Source of the DNA: Azorinus chamasolen
Taxonomy: Eukaryota > Mollusca > Bivalvia > Cardiida > Solecurtidae
Length of the DNA stretch: 64,000 nucleotides
Assembly: GCA_963576725.1 (NCBI GenBank)
Contig: OY755240.1
Location: forward strand, 98,304,316-98,368,315
Direction of reading: 5' to 3'
Positions within the stretch are counted from its first letter, which is position 1. The number at the start of each line of letters is the position of its first letter. A program made the translations under genes and the position numbers. Under the pieces are notes generated by a model. That model searched no databases and had not been told where the DNA came from. It saw only the letters and a list, made by a program, of their open reading frames with translations. Below, in pieces: positions 21,497-34,178 of the stretch.

Positions 21497-23290
21497 ATAG
21501 GCACTTTGGCGAGATGCAACTATGCAACTATGCAACTCTTTGATATGATTGGCTGCTATAAATAGATCATGATGTCATATAGTGTCATTCTATTTAGTAT
21601 GACACGTGGTATGTACCACGTGATGATAGAGTCTATTTATAAATCAAAGGAGAACTATACAAAGAGATATGTAAGTAAGTTTATGTATAATGATATGCTG
21701 AGGAAACAAACTATGAAGATAGACAATGTATATATCTCTGCAAACGCCTTGAAAAGCCAACCTCAAATCAGGTGTCAAATGAAAAAGTAGTGCTAAAATG
21801 GATCAGTTATTGCCCTTTGAAAATATTAAAAGAGTATTTTATAAACTTCCCTTTCCTCTATTTTGTAAAGAAGAGAATAGAATAAACAAATTGCTTAGAA
21901 TTTGCTGTTGTGCAATATATGTGAATTTGGAGAAAATCCAATTTTTGTTTTATAAAAAAATCTGTAATAACTCAGGTTAACCAATTATGTTTAGAACCAT
22001 ACGTGACCCAAGGGTTAACCTTCCGAGGTTAACTCAGGTTAACCCACGATGTTTAGAGCCATATGTGACAAATTGGTTAACCCTTCCAGGTTAACCCACA
22101 ACTATAGAGTCATACATGACACAAGGGTAAACCCACCGAGATTAACTCAGGTTAACCCACGATGTTTAGAGGCATATGTAACAACTTGGTTAACCCTCCT
22201 AGGTTAACCCACTACTATAGAGACATACATGACCCAAGGGTTAACCCACCGAGGTTAACTCAGGTTAACCCATGATTATTAGATCCATAGGTGACCTAAG
22301 GGTTAACCGGTTAGAGTCAACACAGGGTAACTCCGCATGTTTAGAGTTTTATCATCTAGAGATTTACCAAGGCTTATCCTGGAGTTAACTAATTTGTTAG
22401 CCCTGTAAACTTAATCTTAGCAAATTACCTTAACTCAAGGGTTATTTAAACCACCATAACCCCTGTGTTAACTCCAGGGTTAACCCTGCGATCATAAACT
22501 TAACCCTTTACCTTATTCATGTGTTAACTCTGCCACGTTAACTTCAGATATAACTCATGGGTTGACTCTGAAACCTTAACCTTAACCCTGTACCTTAACT
22601 CCGTGGTTAACTCTGTCATCTATTACCTCTGGGTTAAATCCCGGGTTAACCCTGCAACTAAAACCTAAGCACGATACCTTTCCTCCGGGGTTAACTCGTT
22701 CACCTTAACAATTACTTACAGTTCGGGAGCTGAAGCTAGAGCTATCCAAAGAGAGCTTTACTTCTATTTTCGTCATTATGCCCAAAAAATGGTCCGATTT
22801 AAAAACCAAACATTTCCACAGCTACCATTCCTGAGTAACATTAATTCTTATCTTTCTGTTCAATTCATTCTATTTAGGGAGCTGGAGCTACTTGAAGCTT
22901 TATTTAAAGATATGCAAAGCATCTACACAAGACCAGCATTATGTTTTAAATACCCAACACAGTAATTATTGAATGTTTACATACCTTGTTTCCAAACTCC
23001 TTGTATTAATAGAATATATTCCTATCCAATTTATAACACAAAACAATCACCATGGCTCTTTTCTTTACTGTAAAAATTCACAATGGCGCTGCAATGACTA
23101 TTTCAAATTCAGCCAATCCAACTGGTACAAAAGCAATGACTATTTCAAATTCAGCCAATCCAATTGGTACAAAAACATCACGTGGTATTCTTTCACCTTT
23201 CGCCTTCAATCGCCTTCAGTATAGCGATATTAATAGATTCTATCATCACGTGGTGCATACAATGTGACATCTATAAATAGAAATATGGGT
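21497..23290 (+). repeat. T module, long form, copy 2
   Basis: Matches 1,071-2,870 at an offset of 20,426, with a few percent differences at most. It keeps the palindromic block (21,557-21,641), the GGTTAACC tract (about 21,966-22,720), the 42-bp duplication (23,091-23,174) and TATAAATAG at 23,272-23,280. Confidence 0.85.
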
Positions 23291-24045
23291 CCGGTCAACA
23301 CGCCAACGTGCTCTTGCTCTATGCATATATTTTGATGCATTGTGTTGCCTTGACAACTCAGACAATTTAGAATAAGTTGTACTTATATTAACATATAGCA
23401 TTGGAGAGAGTCTAGGTTACTAGGCATTGAATAATTTGAGTGAGTATTAGCAAACAGTTCGGCTCCAGATCACTTACGGCATCCAGTTATGGTATATTTG
23501 AATGACTTTTAATGCATTGTGTTACGTGGACCACTTGTAACTTAATTGAAGATATGTTTATTTATATTAGCATATCGTATATGGAGGCTGCAGGCTACAA
23601 GAAACTGTTTAGTTTTAATAGGTGATGCATTGTGTTACATGGGCAGCTTGTAGGTCAGCTAATTTAAGATCTGTTGTGCTGATATTAACATACCCTCTGG
23701 ATGAGGGTCCAAGCTACACGAAAATGCATAGTTTTAGTAGATATAAGCAAACAATGAAGCTCCAGATTAAGTACCGCATATATTTAGGCAATATTTGAGT
23801 GACTGTTGATGCACTGTGTTACATGGGCGACTTGTAGCTCAGCTAATTGAACATGTGTTGTTCTTATATGAACGTGTCTTATATGGAAGGGTTCAGGCTA
23901 CATGAAAATGTATATTTGTAGTACGTAAAAGCAACCAGTGTGGCTCCAGACCAATTACACATTCCAGTTATGCAATATTTGTATTGATATATGATGCAGT
24001 GTGTTACTTTGGCGACTAGAAGGTCAGCTGATTGAAGATCTATTG
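23291..24045 (+). repeat. 185-bp satellite array, forward
   Basis: Equivalent of 2,871-3,600. Confidence 0.87.
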
Positions 24046-24752
24046 GAATCGATTCAAAGAACTGAGAGAGTCAAACACAGAACCGTTTAAATTTCGAAAA
24101 TCGGAGCAGATTTGAGCGAATATGGGCTTTGAAAGTTTTTACTATATGTACATATGCATGGGTTAACCCTCGTATGTTAACTTAGGGTTAACCCACTATG
24201 TTTAGAGCCATACGGGATGCAAGGGATAACCAGTAGACCCATTACCTAACCCATTAGTATACCCACTAGTAGACCCACTAGCTAACCCACCACCAGTAGA
24301 CTCACTAGTAGACCCAATAGAAGACCCACCGGTAGACCCACTAGTAGACTCACCGGTAGACCCATGTATAGAATACGTTTTTTATCATGAACCCTTACCC
24401 ATAAACCCTTTCCCCTTAGAACTCAGTTGAGGGTTAGACCCACCAGTAGAACCACGAGAAGACCCACCACCAGTTAACCCATTAGTAGATCCACTGGAAG
24501 ACAAACTAGTAGACACACCAGTAGACACACTAGTAGACCCACTAGTAGACCTACTAGTAGACCGACCAGTAGACACACCAGTAGACACACCGGTAGACCC
24601 ACTAGTAGACCCACTAGTAGACCCACCAGGAGACATACCAGTAGACACTCCAGTAGACACACTAGTTGACCCACTAGTAGACCCATCGGTATATCCACTA
24701 GTAGACCCACTAGTAGACCCACTAGTAGACACACCAGTAGACACACCAGTAG
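24046..24752 (-). repeat. linker and 12-bp minisatellite array
   Basis: Linker to about 24,229, then ACTAGTAGACCC-type units with the conserved interruption at about 24,360-24,430. ORFs are repeat artefacts. Confidence 0.9.
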
Positions 24753-24959
24753 ATACACTGTGTTAATAAATTTATACGATCAACATTCTATTGATAGATG
24801 GTTAGGGTTAGGTTTAGTCTAGTAGTGGGTCTACTGGTGTGTCTACTTGTGGGTCTACTAGTGGGTTTACTGGTGGGTCTACTAGTGGGTCTACCAATGG
24901 ATCTAATGGTGTGTTTACCAGTGGGTCTTCTGGGTTAGAGGTTGGGGGAATGTACACGG
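24753..24959 (+). repeat. inverted 12-bp minisatellite block
   Basis: After 'gttagggttaggtttagt' the GGGTCTACTAGT units (24,818-24,935) run on the plus strand, opposite to the array at 24,230-24,752. The two form a large imperfect palindrome. Shorter inverted stubs at 4,478-4,505 and 26,484-26,511 mark the same junction. Confidence 0.85.
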
Positions 24960-25640
24960 TCAAAAAAGTTGACCATTCTATTTAAAGATGCCATGTAACC
25001 AGGTCACGTGGTGATGGATTTTGATGCATTGTGTTTCCTGGACCCGTTATAACTCAGTTGATTGAAAATCTGTTGTACTTATATAAACATATAGTATATG
25101 GTAGGGTCCAAGCTAGTAGTAAATGTATAATTTAAGTAAGTATAAGCAAACAGTTTGGGTCCAGATCACTTACGGCATACAGTTAGGCAATATTTGGGTG
25201 CGTTTTGATGCATTGTGTTACCTGGATCCGTTGTAACGCATTTAATTGGAGATCTGTTGTACTTATATTAATATATCCTGTAGAGGAGGGTCTATGCTAC
25301 CCGAAAATGTATAGTTTTAGTAGGTATAAGCAAACAATGAAGCTCCAGATCAAGGACGGCATCTAGTTAGGTAGTATTTTTATGCATTGTGTTACGTGGG
25401 CGACGTGTATGTCAGTTATTTGAAGCTGTTTTGTAGCAATATTAACGTTTGGTATATAGAAGAGTGCATGCTACAAGAACATGTATAGTTTGAGTAGGTA
25501 TAAGCAAACAGTGTGGCTCCAGATGAATTACATAATCCAGTTAGGCAGTATTTGAGTGAGTTTTGATGCATTGTGTTACATGAGCAACTTGTATGTCAGC
25601 TAATTTAAGTTCTATTGAAATGGATGGAAAGAACTGAGAG
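24960..25640 (+). repeat. 185-bp satellite array, forward
   Basis: About 3.6 monomers of a somewhat different subtype, closer to 38,160-38,545 than to 23,291. This block and its neighbours have no counterpart in the left duplicate (1-4,880). Confidence 0.85.
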
Positions 25641-26432
25641 AGTCAAACACAGAACCGTTTAAATTTCGAAAATCGGAGCAGATTTGAGCTAGTTATGGAC
25701 TTTGAAAGTTTTTACTATATGTACACATGCATGGGTTAACCTTCGTATGTTAACTCAGGGTTAACCCACTATGTGGGTAACGGGATGCAAAGGATAACCA
25801 GTAGACCCATTGCCTAACCCATTAGTATACCCACTAGTAGACCCACTAGCTAACCCACCACCAGTAGACTCACTAGTATACCCACTAGAAGACCCACCGG
25901 TAGGACCCACTAGTAGACCCACTAGTAGACCCACTAATAGACTTACCGGTAGACCCACATATAGAATACCTATGTTATCATGAACCCTTACCCATAAACC
26001 CTTACTCCTTAGAACCCAGTTTAGGGTTAGACCCACAAGTAGAACAACGAGTAGACCCACTACCAGTAAACCCATTAGTAGATCCACTGGTAGACAAACT
26101 AGTAGACACACCAGTAGACACACCGTTAAACCCACTAGTAGACCCACTATTAAACCCACTAGTAGACCGACCAGTAGACACACCAGTAGACACACCGGTA
26201 GACACACTAGTAGACCCATTAGTAGACCCACTAGTTGGCCAACCAGTAGACACACCAGTAGAAACACCGGGAGACCCACTAGTAGACCCACCAGGAGACA
26301 TACCAGTAGACACACCAGTAGACACACCAGTAGACACACTAGTTGACCAACTAGTAGACCCACCGGTATATCCACTAGTAGACCCACTAGTAGACCCACT
26401 CGTAGACACACCAGTAGACACATTGTGTTAAG
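25641..26432 (-). repeat. linker and 12-bp minisatellite array
   Basis: Linker to 25,796, then an array equivalent to 3,808-4,418. The 220- and 139-codon minus-strand ORFs are repeat artefacts. Confidence 0.9.
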
Positions 26433-26942
26433 AAACTTCTACGATCAACATTCTATTGATAGATGGTTAGGGTTAGAGTTAGTCTAGTAGTGGGTCTACT
26501 GGTGTGTCTACTGCCAAAAAAATTGTCCGATTTATTAACCAAACATTTCCACAGCAACCATTCCTGAGTAACTTTAATTCTTATCTTTCTGTTCAATTCA
26601 TTCTATTTAGGGAGCTGGAGCTACTTGAAGCTTTATTTAAATATATGCAAAGCATCTGCACAAGACCAAAATTATGTTTGAAAAATACCCAACACAGCAA
26701 TTATTGAAAGTTTACATACCTTGTTTCCAAACTCCTTGTATTAATAGAATATATTCCTATCCAATTTATAACACAAAACAATCACCATGGCTGTTTTCTT
26801 TAATGTAAAAGTTCACAATTGCGTTGCAATGACTATTTCAAATTCAGCCAATCCAATTGGTACAAAAACATCACGTGGTATTCTTTCACCTTTCGCCTTC
26901 AATCGCCTTCAGTATAGCGATATTAATAGATTCTATCATCAC
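26433..26942 (+). repeat. T module remnant
   Basis: Equivalent to 4,419-4,880 at an offset of 22,004 but extends about 60 bp further, to 'tctatcatcactta'. There it joins unrelated sequence just before the TATA box position. Confidence 0.8.
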
Positions 26943-27695
26943 TTAGTGATTGAAATTATATTTTGTCCAATGGCGTTGCAGTATTTTTCAAATTCTCTGG
27001 CGATTTATTTTAGTAAATCAGCCGTTACTGGCCATTTATTTAGTAAGTGTCTATTTACCGAAGTAAGTGACAATTTACCTAGTAAGTCGGTCTATTTTAT
27101 ATTGCAACTGCGTTCAGAATTAGTTCAGGGACAGGATACAACAGCGGCTAGCGGCTGAAGCCTGTTGGAGCAAATGAAATTGACATGACGCCTCGATATT
27201 CCGGACAGTTTTTTAGCAGCTGATGTGGATTCAAGCTTTTGAAATGATTTAATAAAGGGGGATACAAAAGACATAATTATCACAATGAATATTAAACTGA
27301 TCTTAAGTCCTGAAGTCATCATGCTGGACGTTAGCATTGAACATAAATGAAAAATAAACTAAAATTAAAAACAGTAATCATTTTTGCTGTCTCTTAACGA
27401 AAACAATGTTTTATAACACTCTCAGGGATTTGAATTACTAAACAATGTGTGAGTTTGGTTGTTAAAGGCGATATGTGAGTCTTTAGCTATAGTTTGGAGC
27501 CAGACCGGTTTGAAGCAGTGTTTAACTCTTTCTCTAAGGAACATTTATAGATCTACACGAGGTGATCAATTCATGAATATTAATAACCCATTTATTTCAT
27601 TATGTAAACTTTTCAAGGGAACTTTTGGCTCAAACAAAAAGGATCAGATCTATACAATTTTATACGGAAATAGAGCGAACTCTGATTAGACGTCT

Positions 27696-27950
27696 GGTCT
27701 TTGTCTACTCTGTTTGCGATAAAGCGTTGATATGAGGGAAAGGGTTAAGACCTGTGTTTCCTCGATCGATTGTAGACAGAGTTGATAAACTACTGTTGCT
27801 GCCAATTTCGCTGATGGGGACACCAAGTTCTTCCTATAGAAGTCGTCTGTTCTTGGTCTACTCCGTTTGCATTTATACAAATAAACTTGGAAACGTTGGT
27901 CTACTCCGTTTGCAAATGTGTGAAACGCGTTTATATGAAGTAAAGGGTTA
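27696..27950 (-). repeat. relic of the 86-bp GTAGAC/AAACAGAG repeat
   Basis: GTCTACTCYGTTTGC occurs near 27,708, 27,857 and 27,899, and 'gtaaagggttaaac' closes a unit at 27,940. These are the complements of the 86-bp repeat at 46,060-46,290 across the gap. Confidence 0.65.
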
Positions 27951-28360
27951 AACGATTTGTAGACATGTGCATTGACGAAACTGAATAAATAATCTTTCTG
28001 GATAATCTAATCGAACTCACAGGAAATCTCTGCAGAGTACAATGTAATCACCTACTGGTTTTATTAGTGAAATTCTGAAGCGATTATTGAGAACTTGAGT
28101 TGCCGTGACCTCATGTTTGGGCAGTTTTGGTTAATTCATATTTCAATAAATCAAAATCCTCCATTTATAATTCGCTTGAATATCCACTGCTATTCTCGGA
28201 AAACTGTGATGTTGCTGTCGGAAATGTATCGCGTCTCAGGTATATACAAGCGTTTGCCGCACGACACTCTTATGAAAGATGTGACGGGTGGTGACAGGTA
28301 TGTATATTACATAGGGCGCGCGACATTTTGTGAACAAAACATAATTTCAATCACTAAATT

Positions 28361-28461
28361 GGTTAGTATTTGTTAGTCAGCATTCACAACATAAATCGGT
28401 CGCGGGGCTGCGCCCCGCTAGACCGATTTATTTTGTAAATGCTGACTAACAAACACTAACC
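28361..28461. repeat. ~100-bp hairpin with ~47-bp arms
   Basis: GGTTAGTATTTGTTAGTCAG...AAATCGGTCGCGGGGC pairs with GCCCCGCTAGACCGATTT...CTGACTAACAAACACTAACC, with a 3-base loop. The inner GC-rich stem makes it very stable. It is probably a MITE-like foldback element; no target duplication was confirmed. Confidence 0.8.
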
Positions 28462-29699
28462 TATACACAGTGTTTAACCTACTTTTTGGGCCAATCACAA
28501 TGCTGGAAATTTTGAATTTCTCCACGATTAATTTCTTATAGTCAGACACTAATCGCTGACTTAGCGACTAAGTCGGCTGTCCCCAGCGCATGCGCGAGTA
28601 CATCCTGTGACGTAGAGCTCGTCCCACCATGTAACAGCGCGAGCGTCAATTACACATACATGTAAATGTTCTGTGTAGATACCAAGGCTAAGAAATGAGG
28701 TGAACTGATGCAACTCAAACATTTACTGGCAGACATGTACAGAGATTAGAAAACAAGAAAAACCATTATTAAAAACACCAAAAAGAAGACCCTATATAAA
28801 AACTTTAGCGTGTCAGACAAGTGTATGCTAAATGCTGGACAAATGTAATGTAGAATGCTCCATTTGGAGCTTTCCGAACTACCTTTGTCTGTAATAAGCA
28901 GCCACCTGTCTATAGAGATTGCATTGTTTTGCCGTTGAACGGCTACTGTACAACGATTGACTGTTAAACAAGTAGCTATGGTCATTCCTGTCTTTTATCT
29001 CATTAGATGACACTGGTCCCTCGCCCCGGCCCTGAAATTATAAAATATGATAATATTAACTGTAGGTTAATAACCTTTTCCTCCATAGCTTGTAGTATTG
29101 AAGACAGGTGGTTGCTTAAAACAGACTGAAATTAAAGCAGAATACTCCTTTAAGAGCATTCTGCTTTAATAATTTCTGACTGCTTTAAGCTACCGTCAGC
29201 TAGGATATAGGAATATTTCTTATGATGCATATATTCTAGCGTTTAACTGAATTTTAGTTCAAAGCATTTTATTGCATTAAATTTTTTTGCTTTCTTTTAA
29301 GAGCATAGCGCTTGAAACGTCGAGAGTGACTCAATGAAATATCTTACCTAATTCGGGCTTGAACAACGTTTGGGTCTGCACATTTAACAGTTGTGTTAGA
29401 CTGCTATCTTGAAATGTATCGTCCATAATCCAAAACATCTATGGTCTCAAAGGTCGAACGTCGGCTACCTTTCTGACATCTTTCTCAACACACGGTTTAT
29501 GCTGTTGTCCCTGGTAACGCACGAGACCAATTCCAGCTTCACTCTGCCCACTTTACATCCTGTCCAAAAACTAGGCTAAACACTATATCAGTGTCTATTA
29601 AGTGCGAATTTAATGACTTTAAATGCCTTGCTCGCTCGCTAACGCTCGCTGCGCTTCGGCATTTAAAATCATTAAATCCACACTTATTAGACACTAACT

Positions 29700-30505
29700 A
29701 ATACGTGGTGCATACAATGTGACATCTATAAATAGAACTAAGGGTCCGGTCAACACGCCAACGTGCTCTTGCTCTATGCATACATTTTGATGCATTGTGT
29801 TACCTTGACAACGTGTAACTCAGACAATTTAGAATCCATTGTACTTATATTAACATATAGCATTGGAGAGAGTCCAGGTTACTAGGCATTGAATAATTTG
29901 AGTGAGTATAAGCAAACAGTTTAGCTCTAGATCACTTAAGGCATCCAGTTATGGTATATTTGAATGACTTTTAATGCATTGTGTTACGTGGACCACTTGT
30001 AACTTAATAGAAGATATGTTTATTTATATTAACATATCGTATATGGAAGGGCGCAGGCTACAAGAAACTGTTTAGTTTTAATAGGTGATGCATTGTGTTA
30101 CATGGGCAACTTGTAGGACAGCTAATTTAAGATCTGTTGTGCTGATATTAAGATACCCTATAGAGGAGGGTCCAAGCTACACGAAAATGCATAGTTTTAG
30201 TAGGTATAAGCAAATAATGAAGCTCCAGATCAAGTACCGCATATATTTAGGCAATATTTGAGTGACTTTTGACGCACTGTGTTACATGGGCGACTTGTAG
30301 GTCAGCTAATTGAACATGTGTTGTTCTTATATGAACGTGTCTTATATGGAAGGGTTCAGGCTACAAGAAAATCTATATTTGTAGTACGTAAAAGCAACCA
30401 TTGTGGCTCCAGATCAATTACACATTCCAGTTATTCAATATTTGTATTAATTTCCGATGCAATTTTTTTACTTTGGCGACTAGTAGGTCAGCTAATTTAA
30501 GATCT
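29700..30505 (+). repeat. 185-bp satellite array, forward (in segment B copy 2)
   Basis: Equivalent of 5,960-6,745, starting with the 'acgtggtgcatacaatg' block and TATAAATAG at 29,727-29,735. Confidence 0.85.
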
Positions 30506-31349
30506 ATTGGTATAGATGGAAAGAACTGAGTGAGTCATACACAGAACCGTTTAATTTCGAAAATCGGAGCAGATTTTAGCGAGTTATGGGCTTTGAAGGT
30601 TTTTACTACATGTAAATATACATGGGTTAACCCTCGTATGTTAACTCAGGGTTAACCAACTATGTTTTAGAGCCATACGGGATGCAAGGGATAACCAGTA
30701 GATCCATTACCTAACCCATTAGTATACCCACTAGTAGACCCACTAGCTAACCCACCATCAGATAATAGTTTTTGGTTTTGGTGTCAAAAGATGCGGCATC
30801 AAAAGTTCTTTAGATCCTGTAAGTATCATTACCGAAAATTTCCATATAAGGAAGTTATCCCATTTTTAGGCTGAATTTTGATAGGATTTGATGGTCTAAG
30901 TGTTCCTGTCCGTATTTGGGCAATGAAAAACCTATCTCTTGACCGATTTCCATTATGAAGGCATCGGCATGTAGGGCACGTTAAGACCTTCAAAATGACA
31001 TATCGTTTGATATTCTAGCTCTACGGGTTCTCATTGAAACTTCAAAAAACATGTTAAAAAACAGACACTTTCATAATTGCACCTGTTACATCAAACGTTC
31101 ATAACGCGCTTATTAATTAATATTTCCATAATATTTTTTCATGTACTTGTAGAACTATTCAAGTTGTAAAAAATAAGTACTAACCACATGTCAACTCGGA
31201 GTTTTAATTAGGTTGCCAGTGTTGACACAGATACTCCTAAATGGTTCCGGATTGGGTCATTTTAAGGGGTTGGAACCTGATATCTCAGTCAATTTTCAAT
31301 ATTTTTTGAATATTTTTTCACCGAGGTGGATCTACTTACTAGCCCTTTA

Positions 31350-33811
31350 AAATGGCACTAAATGTATGTTCCCCGGTGAATGCGTTCGTCCGTCCGAGCG
31401 CGAAAACCATTTTGGCGCCAAATCGGTCCTTTGTTCTTTAGCGATTTCCGCCGTTTTGGGGGTCTTATTATTACATAATCCCTGCATATATTCTTTATAT
31501 CTTTATACCAATATGAAGAACAGTTCTTGGGCATACTTTATGCATATTTATATTGGTCTGTCCGTTCTTGTGTATGTCTGTGCGAGGTCTTGAATTAGCT
31601 AAGTATCGCAAAAATTTCCGATTTTTCCGAATTTCACGAACTTTGACCGTCATTTCTGAACAGACCATGATATGTCTGCGCACTAAATTTATAATTAATA
31701 TGTAGATCGAAGTATACTTATTCTATTGGTACTAAATGTTTTACCTAAAACCATCGATAAAGTTGGGTCTATGTTCGATCCTAGACACCCGCTAAAGAGT
31801 CCAAAATGCACATTCTGGGCCCTATTTAATAGAACCCTGGTCTCTAAATACGTTTATTTTTATTTAAAACCTACGTGTATGTATAAAGCAAGTTAGTCTC
31901 TACAAGCTGGTATTTTAATATACTGCGTACGGCTGTTCGTTCGTCCGTACGCGCCGTTCCCTATGCCCCAATTGCTATATTTTATGAAAATCGGGCCGTT
32001 TTGGTCTCTTTTGAGTGTTATTTTTACATAAAATCTTTGAATATATTATTTGTTTTACATATGTATGTAGGTAATAAATATATAAACAAAATGACAGAGT
32101 TTGAATAGAGTATGGGACATTCGTCCGTCCGTACAGCTTAAAAAATGGCCAAATTCAGATATTCGGAAAGTAAAAAATGCAATTTCAAATGCCCGTCTAA
32201 GGCATAATTTATAGATATATAATATAATTTTACATTCAGTGCAACGGTCCTATCATATACTTTACAAAAATACCAGATGTTGCAATATTAACGTGTTTGT
32301 CCGACCGTACGCGCAGTAAATTCTCTAATTTGAATCTAAATTTTGTTATAAAAAGGGGTAGTTTTTCGTGACTTTTGACTATGGCTGTATCCATAACAGC
32401 GTGGTATAGAATTATAAAATATACATGTGTATATAGTACAGGACATTTGCTAACCGTCCGCGCAGGGTTGAATGTCCGTCCGTTCATCTGTCCGTCTGTG
32501 CGGGCCGTAAAAGATAGGGTTATTACTCGATCGTTGTTTTCTTTAATGAAAATGACAATTTCAAATGCCCGTATAAGGCACAATTTCATAGATAGATAAT
32601 ATATTTTTACATTCATTGCAAAGGCCCTATGATATACTTCACCAAAACAAAATATGTTGCAGTATTAACGTGTTTGTCCGACCGTACGCGCAGTGAATTC
32701 TCTCCTCGGAATCTATATTTTGCTACAAAAATCGGGTCGGTTTCAGGACTTTAGACAAAGAATGTATCAATAACAGGGTGGTATAGAATTATAATATATA
32801 CATGGGTATAAATAACAGGACATTTGCTAACCGTCCGCGTAGGTTTGAATGTCCGTTCGTTCATCTGTCTGTCTGTCCGGGTCGTACAAGAGAGGGTTAT
32901 TACTCGACCGTTGGTTTTATTACCGAGAATTGCAATTTCAAATGCCCGTATAAGGCATAATTTCATAGATAGATAATATAATTTTACATCAGTGCAAAGA
33001 CCCTATAATATACTTTACACAAATACCAGATGCTGCAATACTAACGCGTTCGCCCGACCGTACGCCCTGACAATTCTCTCATCTGAGGCTATATTTCGTG
33101 TTTTTGCAACCCGTTGACAGTCATGTGTCATGTTTCTTGAGCCCACTGTAGGTCTTAAGATACATATTCTTACTTGCATGCATACTTTCGACCTCAGAGT
33201 ACAAGATCCAAAAGGTTTGACGTCTCTCTCATCGTCTGTGCGTCTGTCTGTGTCCCGAAAATAGAGGTTATTACTAGTTTTGGGTAAAATGAACGAGTAT
33301 AACATAGAATAAACGTGACCTAAGCCTTTATTATTAAACTTAGGAAGCTGAATTTTGAATATATTGTAGGAGATGTACATGGTATGTTGTAGAGGAGGTC
33401 AAAACATATTTTATGATATAATATAGTGGTCTTATGTCCGTCTGTCCGTCCGTAGGACACAAACAATGTTGTTGTTTTTATTTTATATTCTAATACATGT
33501 ATCTTATTGATTGAGCCAGTAAGAGGGTAAAGGATACTTTTTGGCACATATATGTATATTAGAACCATAAGGCTACATGGCAGACATACTTTTATATCTC
33601 TATGATCGTCCGTGCGTCTGTCTGGGCTGTAAAAGGGACGATAATACTAGTTTTGGGTACAATGAACAGAGTAAAACATAGAACAAATGTGACCAAAGCC
33701 TTTATTATAAAACCTGGGACGCTGAATTTTGCATATATTGTAGGGTATGTACAGGTCTATCTTCGGGTATAATATGGCGTTCGTATGTCCGTACCAGCAA
33801 CACATTCCCTT
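31350..33811. repeat. ~183-bp CGTCCG-box satellite (in segment B copy 2)
   Basis: Same degenerate array as at 7,600-10,041, with boxes at the shifted positions. The two copies carry the same ORFs with similar numbers of replacements, so no coding claim is made. Confidence 0.7.
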
Positions 33812-33813
33812 GA

Positions 33814-33880
33814 GGGTTAGGGTTAGGGTTAGGGTTAGGGTTAGGGTTAGGGTTAGGGTTAGGGTTAGGGTTAGGGTTAG
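33814..33880 (+). repeat. interstitial telomeric repeat 4 (TTAGGG x11)
   Basis: Eleven perfect units directly after 'cccttga'. The only forward tract not followed by the T module: its right flank is 'cgttataaccctggg' and a 21-bp minisatellite. Confidence 0.96.
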
Positions 33881-34178
33881 CGTTATAACCCTGGGACTGG
33901 ACTACGGGGGACCCAGTCGTCTGGACTATGGGGGACCCACGGACTATGGAGGGTCCCCCATCTGTCTGGACTATCGGGGACCCGTGGACTTTAGGGTCCC
34001 CAGCCTGGACTTTGGGTCCCCAGCTCTATGGTCTACGGGTCCCCGAGCTTGGACTATGGGTCCCCGAGCTTGGACTATGGGTCCCCGAGCTTGGACTATG
34101 GGTCCCCAGCTTGGACTATAGGGTCCCCAAGTGTGGACTATGGGTCCCTAAGCATGGATTATGGGTCCCCTGTATTGG
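33881..34178 (+). repeat. 21-bp minisatellite (GGACTATGGGTCCCCGAGCTT)
   Basis: About 14 degenerate units; those near 34,045-34,105 are almost perfect 21-mers with a GGGTCCCC core. The ORFs with repeated WTMGPRA/LGLWVPE translations are repeat artefacts. Confidence 0.9.

Larger units (their letters stand above)
26943..28619. other. 1.7-kb sequence absent from the paralogous block, no gene supported
   Basis: Single-copy in the window apart from an 86-bp-repeat relic (27,696-27,950) and a hairpin (28,361-28,461). Between 27,020 and 27,095 the word 'atttancnagtaagt' occurs three times. The ORFs (60-120 codons) show no recognisable domain. The right end contains GCGCATGCGCGAG (NRF1-like) near 28,587, so it could derive from a genic promoter region; that is speculative. 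Confidence 0.5.
28620..33813 (+). repeat. segment B, copy 2, right end capped by telomeric repeats
   Basis: Paralogue of 4,881-10,041. Includes hairpins (29,131-29,170 core; 29,590-29,695), satellite with TATAAATAG at 29,727, a truncated 12-bp minisatellite (30,695-30,760) and the CGTCCG-box satellite (31,350-33,811). It ends at 'cacattcccttga', where copy 1 continues 'aatatgtatat'. TTAGGG follows at once. Confidence 0.9.
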
